Positions 48,057 to 59,700 are shown, counted from the stretch's first letter. The stretch: DNA of 64,000 bases from Paraspadella gotoi (GCA_051294375.1 CM119266.1:10786674-10850673); one strand, 5' to 3'. Notes: generated by a model not told the origin, from the letters alone. A program made the numbers and translations.

Positions 48057-48242
48057 ATGAAGATGTCGGTTGAAGCGAGCAGGGAGAGAGCAGGGAGAGA
48101 CGGGCGGCGGGGAGAAGAGGGAGGTTCCACGTCGTCCTCTGCGGTGGAAGATTCTTTTAAATTCTCATATGAAAGGTTTATCCCTCGATTCCTCGTTCGC
48201 TCATCTGGCCCCGACGTTCTAAAGCTAATTATTTTCGGTTAG
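48057..48242 (+). CDS. 61-codon open frame downstream of promoter candidate
   Basis: Starts with ATG at 48057 and ends with TAG at 48240-48242. The first half is Glu/Arg/Gly-rich and follows GA-rich DNA. The second half, F-K-F-S-Y-E-R-F-I-P-R-F-L-V-R-S-S-G-P, is of mixed composition and looks more protein-like. It lies about 430 bp downstream of the TATAAA. It could be a first exon or a chance frame; no family is recognised. Confidence 0.22.
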   Translation: MKMSVEASRERAGRDGRRGEEGGSTSSSAVEDSFKFSYERFIPRFLVRSSGPDVLKLIIFG

Positions 48243-48564
48243 TCCGTGCTTGCCGTTTTGCGATTTGGCGTCGTTGTATTTGACGTGTTGCTCGCACTAT
48301 GATTGGGCGGGGGCGACGGAGTTTGAGGAAGCTTGGGCGCTTTCGCTAAACGAATGACGTCGATTTAATAATCTTATGTTTGTTTGCTTATTGTTTATTG
48401 GCTGGGGTTGTAGCAGTTTAACAAATCACGTTGCGATTCAAAATTTTCGTATCCGTAATCCCCCTCCCTTTCTGGATTTGGTTCGCTTGCGTTCGAAACC
48501 GCGGGGTTAATTGGCTGTACAATTTGATTGGCGTGGACGNNNNNNNNNNNNNNNNNNNNNNNNN

Positions 48565-48895
48565 GAGGAGCTTAAGGAGAAGCGGGAGGAGGAAGCTAAA
48601 ATAGATTGGGAGTGGAGTAAAAAGGAGAAGGGTGGAGGAGTAAAAGGAGAAGGGGCGGAAGAGCTAACAAGGGAGAAAGAGTAGGAGTTCAAAAGGAGAT
48701 TGGTGCGGAGGAGCTAAAAAGGAGAAGGGGTGTAGGAGCTAAATGGAGAAGGGGCGTAGGGCTAAAAAGGAGATTGGGAGTAGAGTCAAAGGAGATGGGG
48801 CGGTGAGTTAAAATTGAGGACGGGGTGGAGGAAATGAAATGGAGTTGGGCGGAAGAGTTAAAAGATGGGGCTGGAGAATTAAAAGATTTTGGGCA
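48565..48895 (+). repeat. Degenerate ~27-bp purine-rich minisatellite
   Basis: About a dozen units of GGAGCTAAAAAGGAGAAGGG followed by GCGGA or GTGTA, with many changes. It starts directly after a 25-N gap (48540-48564). Confidence 0.75.
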
Positions 48896-49740
48896 GTTAG
48901 TGTTAGAAACGTTATGGAGTAAAAAATAAAAGGGGCAAAGGAGTTTGAAAATTATAAAATGGTTTTCTCGGAAGATTGATTTTTAGAGGAGGGTTACAGG
49001 GTAGAGTCGTCAAAATAATAGGCAAAGATTAAAAGTGGAATCGGGGAATGTTTAAGATATTGCATGCATACATATCGTAGCACCCTTCTCTTCAAGGATT
49101 TAACGCCAGCTGGTTGCAAATTGTATAAATTAGCTTTCATCTTTTGCTTCATTCGGTAATTATTGTCAAATTTATTGAATAAATATTCTGGATATTATTC
49201 CTATTTCTGTCATCATAATAAAAAGTAATAATGCTGGGTCTCGCATGAGCTGCCTCCCAGCAATATCTTTTGATCGCTTGAAATTTTCCTTCTCTGCGGC
49301 AAATATTCTTTCAACAGAAATGTATTAACTTAAGTTGACGACGTTTCTCATCATCGGAAATGTTTTCTTGCTCACATTAAAAATCATTTTCTATTTTTTG
49401 GCAAGAAAGTATAATTATTTACTAAATACTCAGTAATATATTTTTCGTCGCGCTGTTTGTCTGTGAATAATTTCTTTATCTTTAAAAAAATTAAACTACT
49501 ATAATAATGAAATTAATATTAAAATAATTTTGTTCATTTTTTTTTGTTGAAAAGTTTTATGAGCTGATAATAAATTGGATATGTTACACATAGTTTACAA
49601 TTTTTTATAGTTCTCAACCTTAGAGCGCGGCGAAAAACGTTTCTTTGCTACTTAACAAAAAATAATACCTTTTCCCCTGCTCCCCCCTTTCCACCCCGCT
49701 CATCGATTTGGAAACGTTTTTATCGCCGCAGAGAAGATGC
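48896..49740. other. AT-rich DNA, nothing recognised
   Basis: No exon, repeat array or structured element is seen on either strand. Confidence 0.55.
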
Positions 49741-49746
49741 GGATTA

Positions 49747-49749
<3 letters not shown>

Positions 49750-49837
<88 letters not shown>

Positions 49838-49920
49838 CTTTCTTTCTCTCTCTCTCTCTCTTCTCTCTTCTCTTCTTTCTCTCTCTCTCCTCTCTCTCTC
49901 TCTTCTCTCTCTCTTTTCTT
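49750..49920. repeat. (CT)n and interrupted CT microsatellite
   Basis: Pure CT at 49750-49820, then CT-rich with TCTTTC interruptions. Ser-Leu frames across it are not genes. Confidence 0.95.
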
Positions 49921-50398
49921 ATTAGTAAAACGATTCTTTCTAAACGATTTAATAGGTGGATGCCTCTCTCGTTGCGGGATCCGTTATCAACAATTCCCCC
50001 GGACGATCCGGCTCCGGGAGAAATTCAACCATGTATCGCTTAATTCCGTTGAACCATATAATTGAGAAAGATCCTTTTCTCTCTCTCTCTCGTTCCTTTT
50101 ACTCGTGGCTCCCTCTCTCTCTTCTTATCGTTGTTCTCTTTTCTAAACCGCAGCCATTTTCTTTTCTCCCTTCTTCCGTCTACGTCTTTTTTTTCTTTCC
50201 TTTTTTCCTCCTTTTTTTTCTTTTTTCTTCTTTCGAGTGGAGAAAAAAAAAAGAAACTAATTTTCGATTCGAACGCTTAAATTTCCTTTCCGGTGAAAGA
50301 GCTTGATGCATTGTTTTGGATTTGGCCAATTTATTCCGCTTGAGTTGATCGGAGAAAGAGGGAGAGGAGAGAGGAGAGAGAGAGGAGAGAGAGGAGGA

Positions 50399-50431
<33 letters not shown>

Positions 50432-50827
50432 GAGAGACGAGAGGATGAGATACATTTGTCTTTTTTTCCTTCTTAGTTTACATCGGTTCTCCCCACGCAA
50501 CGCGAAAAGTCCGTCCGTCCTTGATCAGTTAAATTTTCACGAAAAGTGAGTAGATTAATGATAAACATACATTAAACTGGGCCACAAATTTCTTATTTTC
50601 TTTATAATAAATTTATTACGTAATTTTTTATTTTGACGCATATTAAATTTAAGCTGTTGCCTATTTCCTTTTTAGGTTGTTTTGTGGCGTCTGGATTTGA
50701 AATCTCACAAGAAAAGATACAGATTTTCATATCGACAATTTAGTAACAATTTCTGGCTTATCAATCACAACGCAAAATTTTTCTTTGGCAAAAAAACACA
50801 AAAAACTAAGTAAACGAAAGACGCAAT
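49921..50827. other. Mixed non-coding DNA
   Basis: A short complex segment at 49955-50075 follows a weak acceptor (TTTAATAG) and is open in two frames, but nothing identifies it as an exon. A GA-rich block is at 50355-50450. Confidence 0.45.
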
Positions 50828-50947
50828 ATGAGCAACATTAGGGCGACGGCAAAAAAAGAGAAAATAGCGGATATTAAAAACAGGACCAAGTCCAAGGAAG
50901 AGAATTTAGATCCAGTTCCCTCTCTGGAAAAGAATGAAGAAAGTTAA
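50828..50947 (+). CDS. 39-codon charged small open frame
   Basis: ATG at 50828 to TAA at 50945-50947. The peptide starts M-S-N-I-R-A-T-A-K-K-E-K and is rich in Lys and Glu, with P-V-P-S-L near the end. It stands in AT-rich surroundings and its composition is not explained by a simple repeat. It may be a chance frame, a small intronic frame or a first exon. No family is recognised. Confidence 0.2.
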   Translation: MSNIRATAKKEKIADIKNRTKSKEENLDPVPSLEKNEES

Positions 50948-51526
50948 GCAACCGAGTCAAGTTGAAAAAAAAGGGAAATTTTCTCGAATATTATTGTTTG
51001 ACGAAAGTTTTCATCATTTGCTCTCGGCTCGGGTCTTTCGTTATTTTTTGAAGCGACGTAAAATAAACTATTATTTTTTTTTTTTTTTTTTTGAGGAACG
51101 ATTTCCGTGATTAAATTGTTGTAAGTATGCTTTAAATTGAATTGTCCGCTACGTTGAAAAACAAAAAAACAAAACGTTTAAACAAATTAAACTTATAAAA
51201 CGGCTCCATTCACATTTTCGCACGAAAACCCTCGTGAATTTATTGTGATTGCATCCTGTGTGGGCAATTTGTTTCGAAGCACCTTCTATTCTTTAAACTT
51301 TGTTATGCCTCGATGTTCTCTTCTCTCTATCCTTACCCCAACCCTCTCCTCTTTGCCCAACCCGATTTTTCTTGCTTCCACTTCTCGACCCCTTACCCCC
51401 CCCCTTCCCTCCCAAAACCCACCCCTTCCCACCCAACCACCCCAGCCCCATTCGCTCCAGCTCTCATCTTTTTCGATGGTTTTGAACTAAAAACTGAACG
51501 TGGTTTTCCGCTTGAGCCTCAAAATA

Positions 51527-51552
51527 ACAACAACAACAACAACAACAACAGA
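51527..51552. repeat. (AAC)n microsatellite
   Basis: About nine AAC triplets. Confidence 0.9.
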
Positions 51553-51676
51553 ATCATTCAAAAAATATCCGATTGGGAAACGCGGACGAATTATCTGTCA
51601 GTCCCGAAAATGTTGGTCTTTTCCAAATCGATCCCTGACCCGGACCCTCCCCTACACAACGCGACCTTACCTTAAC

Positions 51677-51692
51677 TGACCTTGCTTGACCT
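51677..51692 (-). promoter_or_regulatory. Perfect DR4 nuclear-receptor-type site
   Basis: On the minus strand two consensus AGGTCA half-sites lie in the same orientation with a 4-bp AGCA spacer. Direct repeats with 4-bp spacing are bound by RXR/USP heterodimers, including EcR/USP in arthropods. Function here is unproven. Confidence 0.35.
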
Positions 51693-54600
51693 AACTTCCC
51701 CTTTTTAACAAAAAAAAAGGGTTTGTGATTGTGAAGAAATCCTGTTCATGTTCAATGCCGACAAGTAAAAAACTAATAACACCCAGATTTAAAACGTTGA
51801 AAAACGGACCATTCACGTATAAAGAGGCGTCTTTAACGAAGAAACCGGCCTAGCGTACCACCGAGATTTAAATCGAAAAAGAAGGAAAAAGAAAACGATT
51901 TAACCTAATTTTGGATCGATGAATCACTCGTTTTACTCGAGAACCGAAAACAAGTTTAATCCCACTTACTGCACATTACTTTTTTTTTCTCTCTCTCTCT
52001 CTTTAAAATTTCATTTAAAAAAAAAACGGGAAAAAAATACTCCCAAAAAATCCGTTTTGTTTGAAGAGAAAGGATTTTTCGCGGCAACGGTTTTTTTTTT
52101 AAATATTTAAAAACGACGTTTGTCCGCGAAAGAATTCTTCTTTTCTCCGAGCACGTTAGTGCTTGCAAACAATAATAAAATAACAACCAACAAGTACTAT
52201 TTAATAAGGAAAAGTAGATTTTAGGCAACTTTGTTTCTCCAATACGCCGAATCGTTGCCTTTTTATTCCCTCACGCCGAACTGTAAACAGCTCGGGAATT
52301 TATTTCTTCTTTTTTTTTTATGTTTTTCTTTTTTCTCTTTTTATAAATTCTTCCCAGTTTTCTTGGAATATAAAATTCGGTTCATGAGCCTTCGTTTAAG
52401 CGGATGGAGGCGCGTCAGCGGGAAGAAACACCGGGTCGGGCAATATTGAAAAGCAAACTTTGGATTTTCGTTGGAAAACGGAATTTTAAATAAGTGTATT
52501 TTTGGTGGCTTGATATTGTGCGACCGGGAAAAAAAAAACTAATCTGAGTAGTTAAATATAAATACGGTTTTTGATATTGTTAATGAATTGTTTACGTAAG
52601 TTTATATCTTGAGTGGTCAGGATGTTTTAATGTTTTTTGTGTTTTATTTTTTAGTTTTTTTTTTTTTTTTTTTTTTGGTGAGAGAGCGAACGGGCTGTTG
52701 AAAGATCTCCAGCGCCCGCGTGAACCATTTCCGACATAAGGGAGAACCAAACCCGAGTTTCCAACATGTGGCTTGGTCTGTAGTAACTTTCTGCGCGATT
52801 ATTAAAATTTAAAAAAAAAAAAGAAAATTGTCTGGGGGGAAATGGCTTCATTCGAGCTGAAAAAAAAATATCTGGAAAGTACAACGTAAGTCATGACTCA
52901 ACTTTTCCTCCCGTCATAAATTTTAGTCAATTACAAAAAATTATTTTTAGTCATTACAATTTTTTTAGGAGCGCCCGTGACGATGGGATTATAGCAAAGG
53001 GATGATTGTTGAATTAATCATATCCCCGAAAAGGTGATAAATACACAGTATTTCGCCATTTTATTTTGATTAAAAAGAATTTCAGTTTAGCATAATCACT
53101 TTCCATTGAGTATTTTGATAAGGCGTTTCAATCCGAATGAAAAGTGATTATAGCAAGTTTTCTTTGTGTCAACTTACTTTTTTTTAACAGTAGTGATAAT
53201 TCGTTTAATTTTTTTTAAGACTGCTTGAATATACCTTTTCACTCAGGCATGACTTTATTTACTTGTTTTATCTTCGCATCTATTTTATCGGCCTTTGTTA
53301 CATTCCTTGAATAATTTTGGCCGAAGTTTAAAGAATAAACTATACCTTAACATTAACTTTGAATTCGAATTCAATTTGTGTGTGTAGTCGAGTTAGTCAT
53401 GAAAACTCAATCTTTTTTTGATATTCTGCAAAACTCTGAACTCTTGACCATATAGGAAACAAAGTTAGTATAATTTTTTTAGTGGTAAATAGGAATTTAT
53501 ATGAAGTATTAAACGTTACACGAAAAACGCTAAAGATCGGTCATAAAATAATATAGAAAAGTTTAGACAAATCTTAATCAAAACACTCCAACATGCTTTA
53601 AAGAGTTTTTTGGTGTCATAATGACAATTAACGGTGGGTATTTAAATTTTTCTAAAACTTAAAATGATTAACATCGACTCATTTTGTAAATTATTACGAG
53701 GAATCCCTCACAAAAATTTAATTTCCATGGTCTTTTGTTTTTGTTATTACGGCTGGCTTTTAGACGGCCTTGAAGCTATTCGATGAGCTCGCATCCCTTT
53801 TGTTTCCCTTTTTCCCGCCAATTCTGTCTTTGATTAATGTTAAAGCTTTATTGGCTAATATTCTCAATCTCTGAATACACTTTCGCGAACTACTTGGGAT
53901 TCTAATTCGTTTTAGATTTTAAACCGCTTTAATCTTAAGATTATTTGTTGTTCTTTTTTCTAATAGTGAAGCTCTATACTCATTTCAGTATCATCTCATC
54001 TAATTCGAATCTTCGTGAGCTTTTCTGCTTCTTTCACCAATTTGGTCCTCTGACGTCATTCTCGTCAATTTACTACCAAAATACCTGACGTCTCTCATTC
54101 TCCTGTCTACATACTGAGAGCCTCGATTCTGTGCCTCTCTCTCTCTGCTCTGCAAATGAATCATTGACTCAGAGAGAATTTTTCGCGCCCTTTTCAGTGT
54201 TACATTTTTTCCTTACAACATTAAGAAGGTCGACAGCGCAATTTCCGCTCGCTTAAATTCAGATTAACTTGTAAGGTCTCTATACATGGCAGAAAGTATG
54301 CGAGAGGTATAGAGTGGCGTGTGAGAGAGATTGCCGAAGAGGAGGGAGGGACGAGAGTTACGCCTCTCTTATCGCGAGCAGCTGTCGCGAAAACCGTGTC
54401 GTGAGTGCGTCTGAATAAACCATGTCATGGTAAGTTAGCGCAGATAGAGAGGCGAAGATTGAAGAGAATGTGAGAGAAGAAGCGCGGAAACGAGAGAGTA
54501 GCGCAGCTGATGATCGAGAAGAGAAGTGAGAGGCGCGCACGAAGAGAACAATTCTAAGAGGGGTGTGACGTATGAGAAGCAGCACAATACCCATTCTCTC

Positions 54601-54720
54601 GTTTTTGTCAAGAAGTTGCATGATTGAATTAGTGAAAATAGCTCTTCTAGATACGAAGTGTGTCGGTCAAGATTAGAAACCAACGCGTCGGAGTAAAGGA
54701 GTGCTCAATTAATACAAGGC
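51693..54720. other. AT-rich DNA, nothing recognised
   Basis: Long homopolymer A and T runs (for example T at 52656-52676) and AT-rich unique sequence. No exon with paired splice signals was found. Confidence 0.5.
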
Positions 54721-55082
54721 CAAAATGGGATTTGATGCTGTGTTACCCTCCATGTCCCCCTTGCTCTCTCTCTCTCTCGCTCCTGCCTCATCTACCTCCC
54801 TCTCTCCTACTTCTCTCTCTCTCCTCTCTCTCTCCTCTCTCTCTCTACATCTGCCTCCTCCTGTATCATCCACACCAGACCATCTCCTCTCTCTTTTTTA
54901 TCTGGAAACATTCGTTCCGTCGCACTGCTCGTCTCCTCCAACAAGCGTCCGCAAAGATGAGCTTGGACGATTGAACGAATGCATTAATTGCCGACATTCA
55001 CCTAGCCTCTGTTTGTTTGAAGCTGCGAACGTGTTATACAGAGAAAGACTCTGTGGTGCTCGGCGGCCTCTAGCATAGATAT

Positions 55083-55325
55083 GACTCGCTGAGGCGGATA
55101 ATCGGTTTTCCGAGGTCCCGCGCACAGAATGCTCTGCTCGGCCGTGCCTGCGGCGGCGGCTCGGGCGGCTTTGCGGGCTGGCGGGGTGCGGAGTAAGAAG
55201 AGAGGAGAGGGGGGAGGGAGAGACGATGGGGGGGAAAGACGAGAGAGAGACGGAGGAGATAGGCATGGAGCGAGAAACTCGAACGAAATCACGGTTTGGA
55301 AAAATAGAAGGAAAAGAAAGGAAAA
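55083..55325 (-). repeat. Short diverged inverted repeat C, right copy
   Basis: Reverse-complement relative of 46021-46180, conserved at both ends and more variable in the middle. A GA-rich block follows at 55330-55420. Confidence 0.7.
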
Positions 55326-55335
55326 GGGGGGAGAG

Positions 55336-55411
<76 letters not shown>

Positions 55412-55839
55412 GAGAAAATCCTTAGTTGAACTATTTCTCGAAGGCCGCTTTCATCTGAGTCACGCTCCTGGATTCGAGACGCTCTGGTCGCTGATTATAT
55501 TGAACGGGGGCGATGAAAGCAAGGGAGAGGAGGAAGAGGAGGAGGGGGAGGAGGAATAGGAGGAGTGGGAGGAGGAGAGGATGGATCGATGAAGGAAGAG
55601 ATTAGTTGGGGTTGAAGAAGCGAAGGACGGAGGAAAAAAGAAAAAAAAAAGGAAAGAAGAAAAAGAAAGGGAAAGAATAAAAGAAAAGAAGAGAAGTTGA
55701 ATCAAAGTTTGAATCGTTGAATCTATTTTTAAGATTAATTTTCTATTTTTAGTGTTAATATCAATTGAATCGTTACTTGTAATGTCTTATATGCAACAGG
55801 GTTTAATCATAATGTCCATATTTGCTATATTTCTGGCAA

Positions 55840-56139
55840 ATGGCAAAATTCGGAAACAAAGCCCCAAAGCCTCTTCCGCTTTCCCGATCGAAAAGTGACG
55901 ACTCGAAAAGTATCTTTGTCCCGAGGGCCAGTCGAAGGGATTCACTCTTTTCCGAATTTCCTGAGAAACGAGGAAGTTTCGTATCGAGGAAGAACGACTC
56001 AGATTCTATATTTTTTTTTTTATTAGGGCGAAAAGTAAAAGATGAGGAAAACTCTGGATTAAAAATTAGGGAAATGTCGGACAGATTACGTCTTTACGAG
56101 ATGACTCTTTTGATATCAGTTTTTGGGAATTGCAATTAA
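55840..56139 (+). CDS. Ser/Arg-rich 99-codon open frame, candidate coding
   Basis: ATG at 55840 lies in a near-ideal arthropod start context (GGCAAATGG), and the frame runs to TAA at 56137-56139. Residues 1-58 look like real protein: M-A-K-F-G-N-K-A-P-K-P, then repeated basic-Ser motifs (S-R-S-K-S-D-D-S, R-R-D-S-L-F, K-R-G-S-F) that resemble kinase target sites in intracellular linkers. Residues 59-62 come from a T run, where a sequencing indel could change the frame. The remaining part is mixed, with K-I-R-E-M-S-D-R-L-R. No signal peptide or membrane segment is seen. No family is recognised; it could be a first coding exon rather than a whole gene. Confidence 0.4.
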   Translation: MAKFGNKAPKPLPLSRSKSDDSKSIFVPRASRRDSLFSEFPEKRGSFVSRKNDSDSIFFFLLGRKVKDEENSGLKIREMSDRLRLYEMTLLISVFGNCN

Positions 56140-57264
56140 GAATGGATGAGGAGAGAGAGATAAAGAGAGAGACGAGAGAGACGAGAGAGAGAGAGAGTAC
56201 ATTTTGGCATCGACAACAAAACTTTATATTCACTTCCGTCGTCAAAGACGATAAAAAAACATTGCGCTTCCTCTTCCGTCTTTAATAGTTTTCTAAGGAA
56301 AATGAAAAGAAAATAAAATTTTTTAAAAAAAATGTTCATTAGGATGAGTCATCCATCGGGTATAAAAAAGATTAATCTGCGCCGACGATTAAGTCATTTC
56401 ATTAGAACCTAGGTAAGGAGTAAGGAGGTGCGAGGAAGAGAGAGAGAGAGATGAAAAGAAATAAGGAAAAGAAATGAAAATAAAGGAAAGAAAAGGAAAA
56501 GGGGAAGTTTAAAAGGAAAAAAAAGGAAGGAGTTGAACGAAAAAAAAAAGATAAAGAGGTTTTTGAGGAGGAAAAATTCACCTTCGAGCGACTAACGACT
56601 TTTTCGGCGCCGAAGATTGCAAAAAAAATGTCTGGCGCCGTTTCCAGAGAGATGGCAAGATGGCAAGATGGCGTCTCTTGCTTGATGTGGACCTCATGCA
56701 GTGAGATATCGCTGTTTTTTTACTGAAATAAGAATATGGCGTATCTGGCGGTTCCTAATGGTCAGACTGCAGATTTAGTGAGTTTCCTTGTGATGCGATT
56801 GGGAAAATCAATATAAAATTATCTATCCTTAAGTTATCTCGCCACTTCTTTTCATGTCACTGGTACAAAATTCGAAGAGCGGGCTATATTAATATCTATA
56901 TTGATCGCCTGAAAAAACTGGCATGTCACGTAAAGACCCGGGTAATCTTTAATAGTAATTCACATCCTGTTTAATTAATTCAGGGCAGAGAAAAGTTGCG
57001 CAGGAAATAATACGATGCTTCATTCTGTCAATGAAAACGTATCTGTGGTGTAAAACGGGACGCTCACTCTCAGACTTTTAAAATTTTTAAGAATGGCGCC
57101 TTCAGCCCACTAATCAGATTCGAAATTCGTTCGAGCCTCCACCCAATCAACGTCGAGATAGCGTCTAGACGACGTCGACGACAGACGACTTAAAAAACTA
57201 AACTCATCTAGAATTAATTTCCGAAAAAAATTTTATTTACTTTTTTTCTTCTATTTTGCCGGAA
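56140..57264. other. Non-coding, with GATGGCAA repeats
   Basis: GA-rich at 56145-56195 and 56430-56530, then mixed DNA. 56651-56673 holds three head-to-tail GATGGC motifs (see findings). No gene is recognised. Confidence 0.5.
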
Positions 57265-57396
57265 ATGATGGAATCGCCTAGTTTCGTTCGGGCGCCATCC
57301 GCCGACGAATTCCTCCGGCTGCTGCCATCTTTCTTATGTTTTTCTTTCTTTTTTAATGAAAGCGAAATTGAAGAAAAAAAAAGTATGATGGTTTAA
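57265..57396 (+). CDS. 43-codon small open frame
   Basis: Starts with a double ATG in CCGGAAATGATGG context and ends with TAA at 57394-57396. It reads M-M-E-S-P-S-F-V-R-A-P-S-A-D-E-F-L-R-L-L-P and then a Phe-rich low-complexity tail from a T run. The first 23 residues look protein-like and GC-richer than the flanks. It could be a chance frame or part of an exon; no family is recognised. Confidence 0.2.
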   Translation: MMESPSFVRAPSADEFLRLLPSFLCFSFFFNESEIEEKKSMMV

Positions 57397-59164
57397 TTGA
57401 GACCTGAAAGGCAACGACTCGTCTTATCAAAGAAAACGGCCGCCAATTTTTTTTTTTGTACATCGTGGATTAATTCGGAGAGTTTTCGGCGCCCAGAAGT
57501 TTATTATTAAAATGTTGATGTTTTTTAAAGAGATTTTTTTCTCTAGATTTATTAGTTTTCAAAGTTAATGGCGTTAGTGAAGTTTTAAAGGCCTAATTTC
57601 AAAATTTATCTCAAAAGATTCTACACTCGAGTCGTCCTTGCCTCTCGTTTTATAAATGATTAAGTTAAGCGTATAATTTATTAACGCGAAAGAGCTCTTA
57701 ATCGCAGGCAGTATAAAATATATATAAATATATTTAAATAGGTACCCCCGCTCGCCCCCTCGCTCAAGTTCCTTTCTTTCCCCATCGACGAGTTTATGAA
57801 AAAAAAAAACGCTTTGAAAGAGTCATGAGTTTGGCGGGAAATCGGTTGCTACTATGTGAAGCATGCATCAGCGCCCTTGTAAGTGCTGCGGAATATTTTG
57901 CGTCTCCTTGGCAACGCGGAGACGAGAAAAATTATAAATAATAATAGATGAGCTCCTTCGAAAAAAATAATCATGTAGTTTTTGCGGATCTGCGAATCAG
58001 GAATCGGCGTTGGCTTTCTAGGTGTTTTCTCCCTCTCAGTTAATCAATTATAATTAACTGTTTTAAATAATTCTTTAAAATATATACTTCTTTTTTTTGT
58101 AATTTCTTCACTTACCTGAGTAAGGCGAGGAATCCGAGTGGGAGCAAGAATTAAAAATGGGAAAGAAAGGGGAGAAAATAAGATTAACGGTTGAAAAAAA
58201 ATAAAATTACATTAAACATCATACATGAACAATTGAACATTGAATAAACGTATATTGTTTAAAATTCGTCGGAGATCAATTCTTTCATTATAACAAAATT
58301 TCGACAAGGCGGGACCAATTAAGAAGAATCTCGACTAACCGNNNNNNNNNNNNNNNNNNNNNNNNNNNNNNNNNNNNNNNNNNNNNNNNNNNNNNNNNNN
58401 NNNNNNNNNNNNNNNNNNNNNNNNNNNNNNNNNNNNNNNNNNNNNNNNNNNNNNNNNNNNNNNNNNNNNNNNNNNNNNNNNNNNNNNNNNNNNNNNNNNN
58501 NNNNNNNNNNNNNNNNNNNNNNNNNNNNNNNNNNNNNNNNNNNNNNNNNNNNNNNNNNNNNNNNNNNNNNNNNNNNNNNNNNNNNNNTTTTTTTTCGCCG
58601 AGTCGATTATGTATCCCTACGAGCGCCCAACCGCCCCCCGCTCTCCCTTCTCCATCCCTCCCCTTCACCAATTCATTCCCTCCCTCCTGCTCCCCCATTT
58701 TTTTCCTTCGAGCGAAAAAGTAATTCGCGTCGTTAGTTAAATCGCGTTTCTTTTAAGTTCCCAACTTTTTTTTTGCTTCGCCTCGCCCTGTGTTTTGTTT
58801 TTGTGTGAGTTTTTGAGTGCGTTTGCGTGTGGGTGTGTGTTTTGTGTGTGGTTTTTTGCGACGTCTTTACTTTTATCTTTATCTTTATCTTTATTTAAAA
58901 AATTCATTTATTATTTGGTTTCATCGATTCCTTAGTTTCTCTCCTGTTAATTTTATTTAATTTTCTTTCTTTCTTTTTTTTCTCTTTCTTTCTTTCTTTC
59001 TTTCTTTNNNNNNNNNNNNNNNNNNNNNNNNNNNNNNNNNNNNNNNNNNNNNNNNNNNNNNNNNNNNNNNNNNNNNNNNNNNNNNNNNNNNNNNNNNNNN
59101 NNNNNNNNNNNNNNNNNNNNNNNNNNNNNNNNNNNNNNTATTTAATTTATATTTATATTATTTT

Positions 59165-59195
<31 letters not shown>

Positions 59196-59400
59196 TTTCT
59201 CTCTTCTCTCTCTCTTCTTCTCTCTCTCTTCTCTCTCTCTCTCTCTCTCTCCTCTCTCCTCTCTCTCTTTCTCTCTCTCTCTCTCTACTCTTTTTATTTC
59301 CTATTTCCTTTCTTTTTTTTATATTTCCCTCTCTCTTGCCAATTTCCCGCCAGCGACGAGACTTTTTTTTATTTCCGCAATTCAGCGCAACAAAAACATC
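57397..59400. other. AT-rich DNA, gaps and simple repeats
   Basis: N runs at 58342-58587 and 59008-59138, GT-rich sequence near 58800-58850, (CTTT)n at 58982-59007 and (ATTT)n at 59165-59195. No gene is recognised. Confidence 0.55.
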
Positions 59401-59700
59401 CAAGAGATTGAGTTCGTCGACACCCCCCCGCCATAGCAGACAACCCCGGCCTCTCGTGGTTTCACCCCCCGCCACTCTCTTTGGCGTCGATACCACTGCG
59501 TTTCCTTAGTCGAAAACCCCGCCACCTTTGGATCGAAAACTACGCACATACGTACGAGGCTAAACTCCCTCGCCACCAGACTGCCTCTTTCGACACCCTT
59601 TGTCGTCACTCCGCAACCCTTGGTTTAAACCCTCGCCATACTCGATCGACACCCCTGGCACCCGAAACCAATCCCAGACGACCCCTCTCCTCTTCAGCTC
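59401..59700 (+). repeat. Degenerate CGCCAC/TCGACACC-motif array
   Basis: CCCGCCAC-, CTTTGG- and TCGAAAACC- or TCGACACC-like motifs recur in the same order at roughly 40-50 bp intervals. It is strongly diverged. Open frames across it are not protein-like. Confidence 0.4.

Noticed and set aside
58106-58141. Minus-strand donor (GTAAGTG) as the missing upstream PCBP exon
   Set aside because: The sequence before it does not encode the expected KH1 first strand and no acceptor is nearby.
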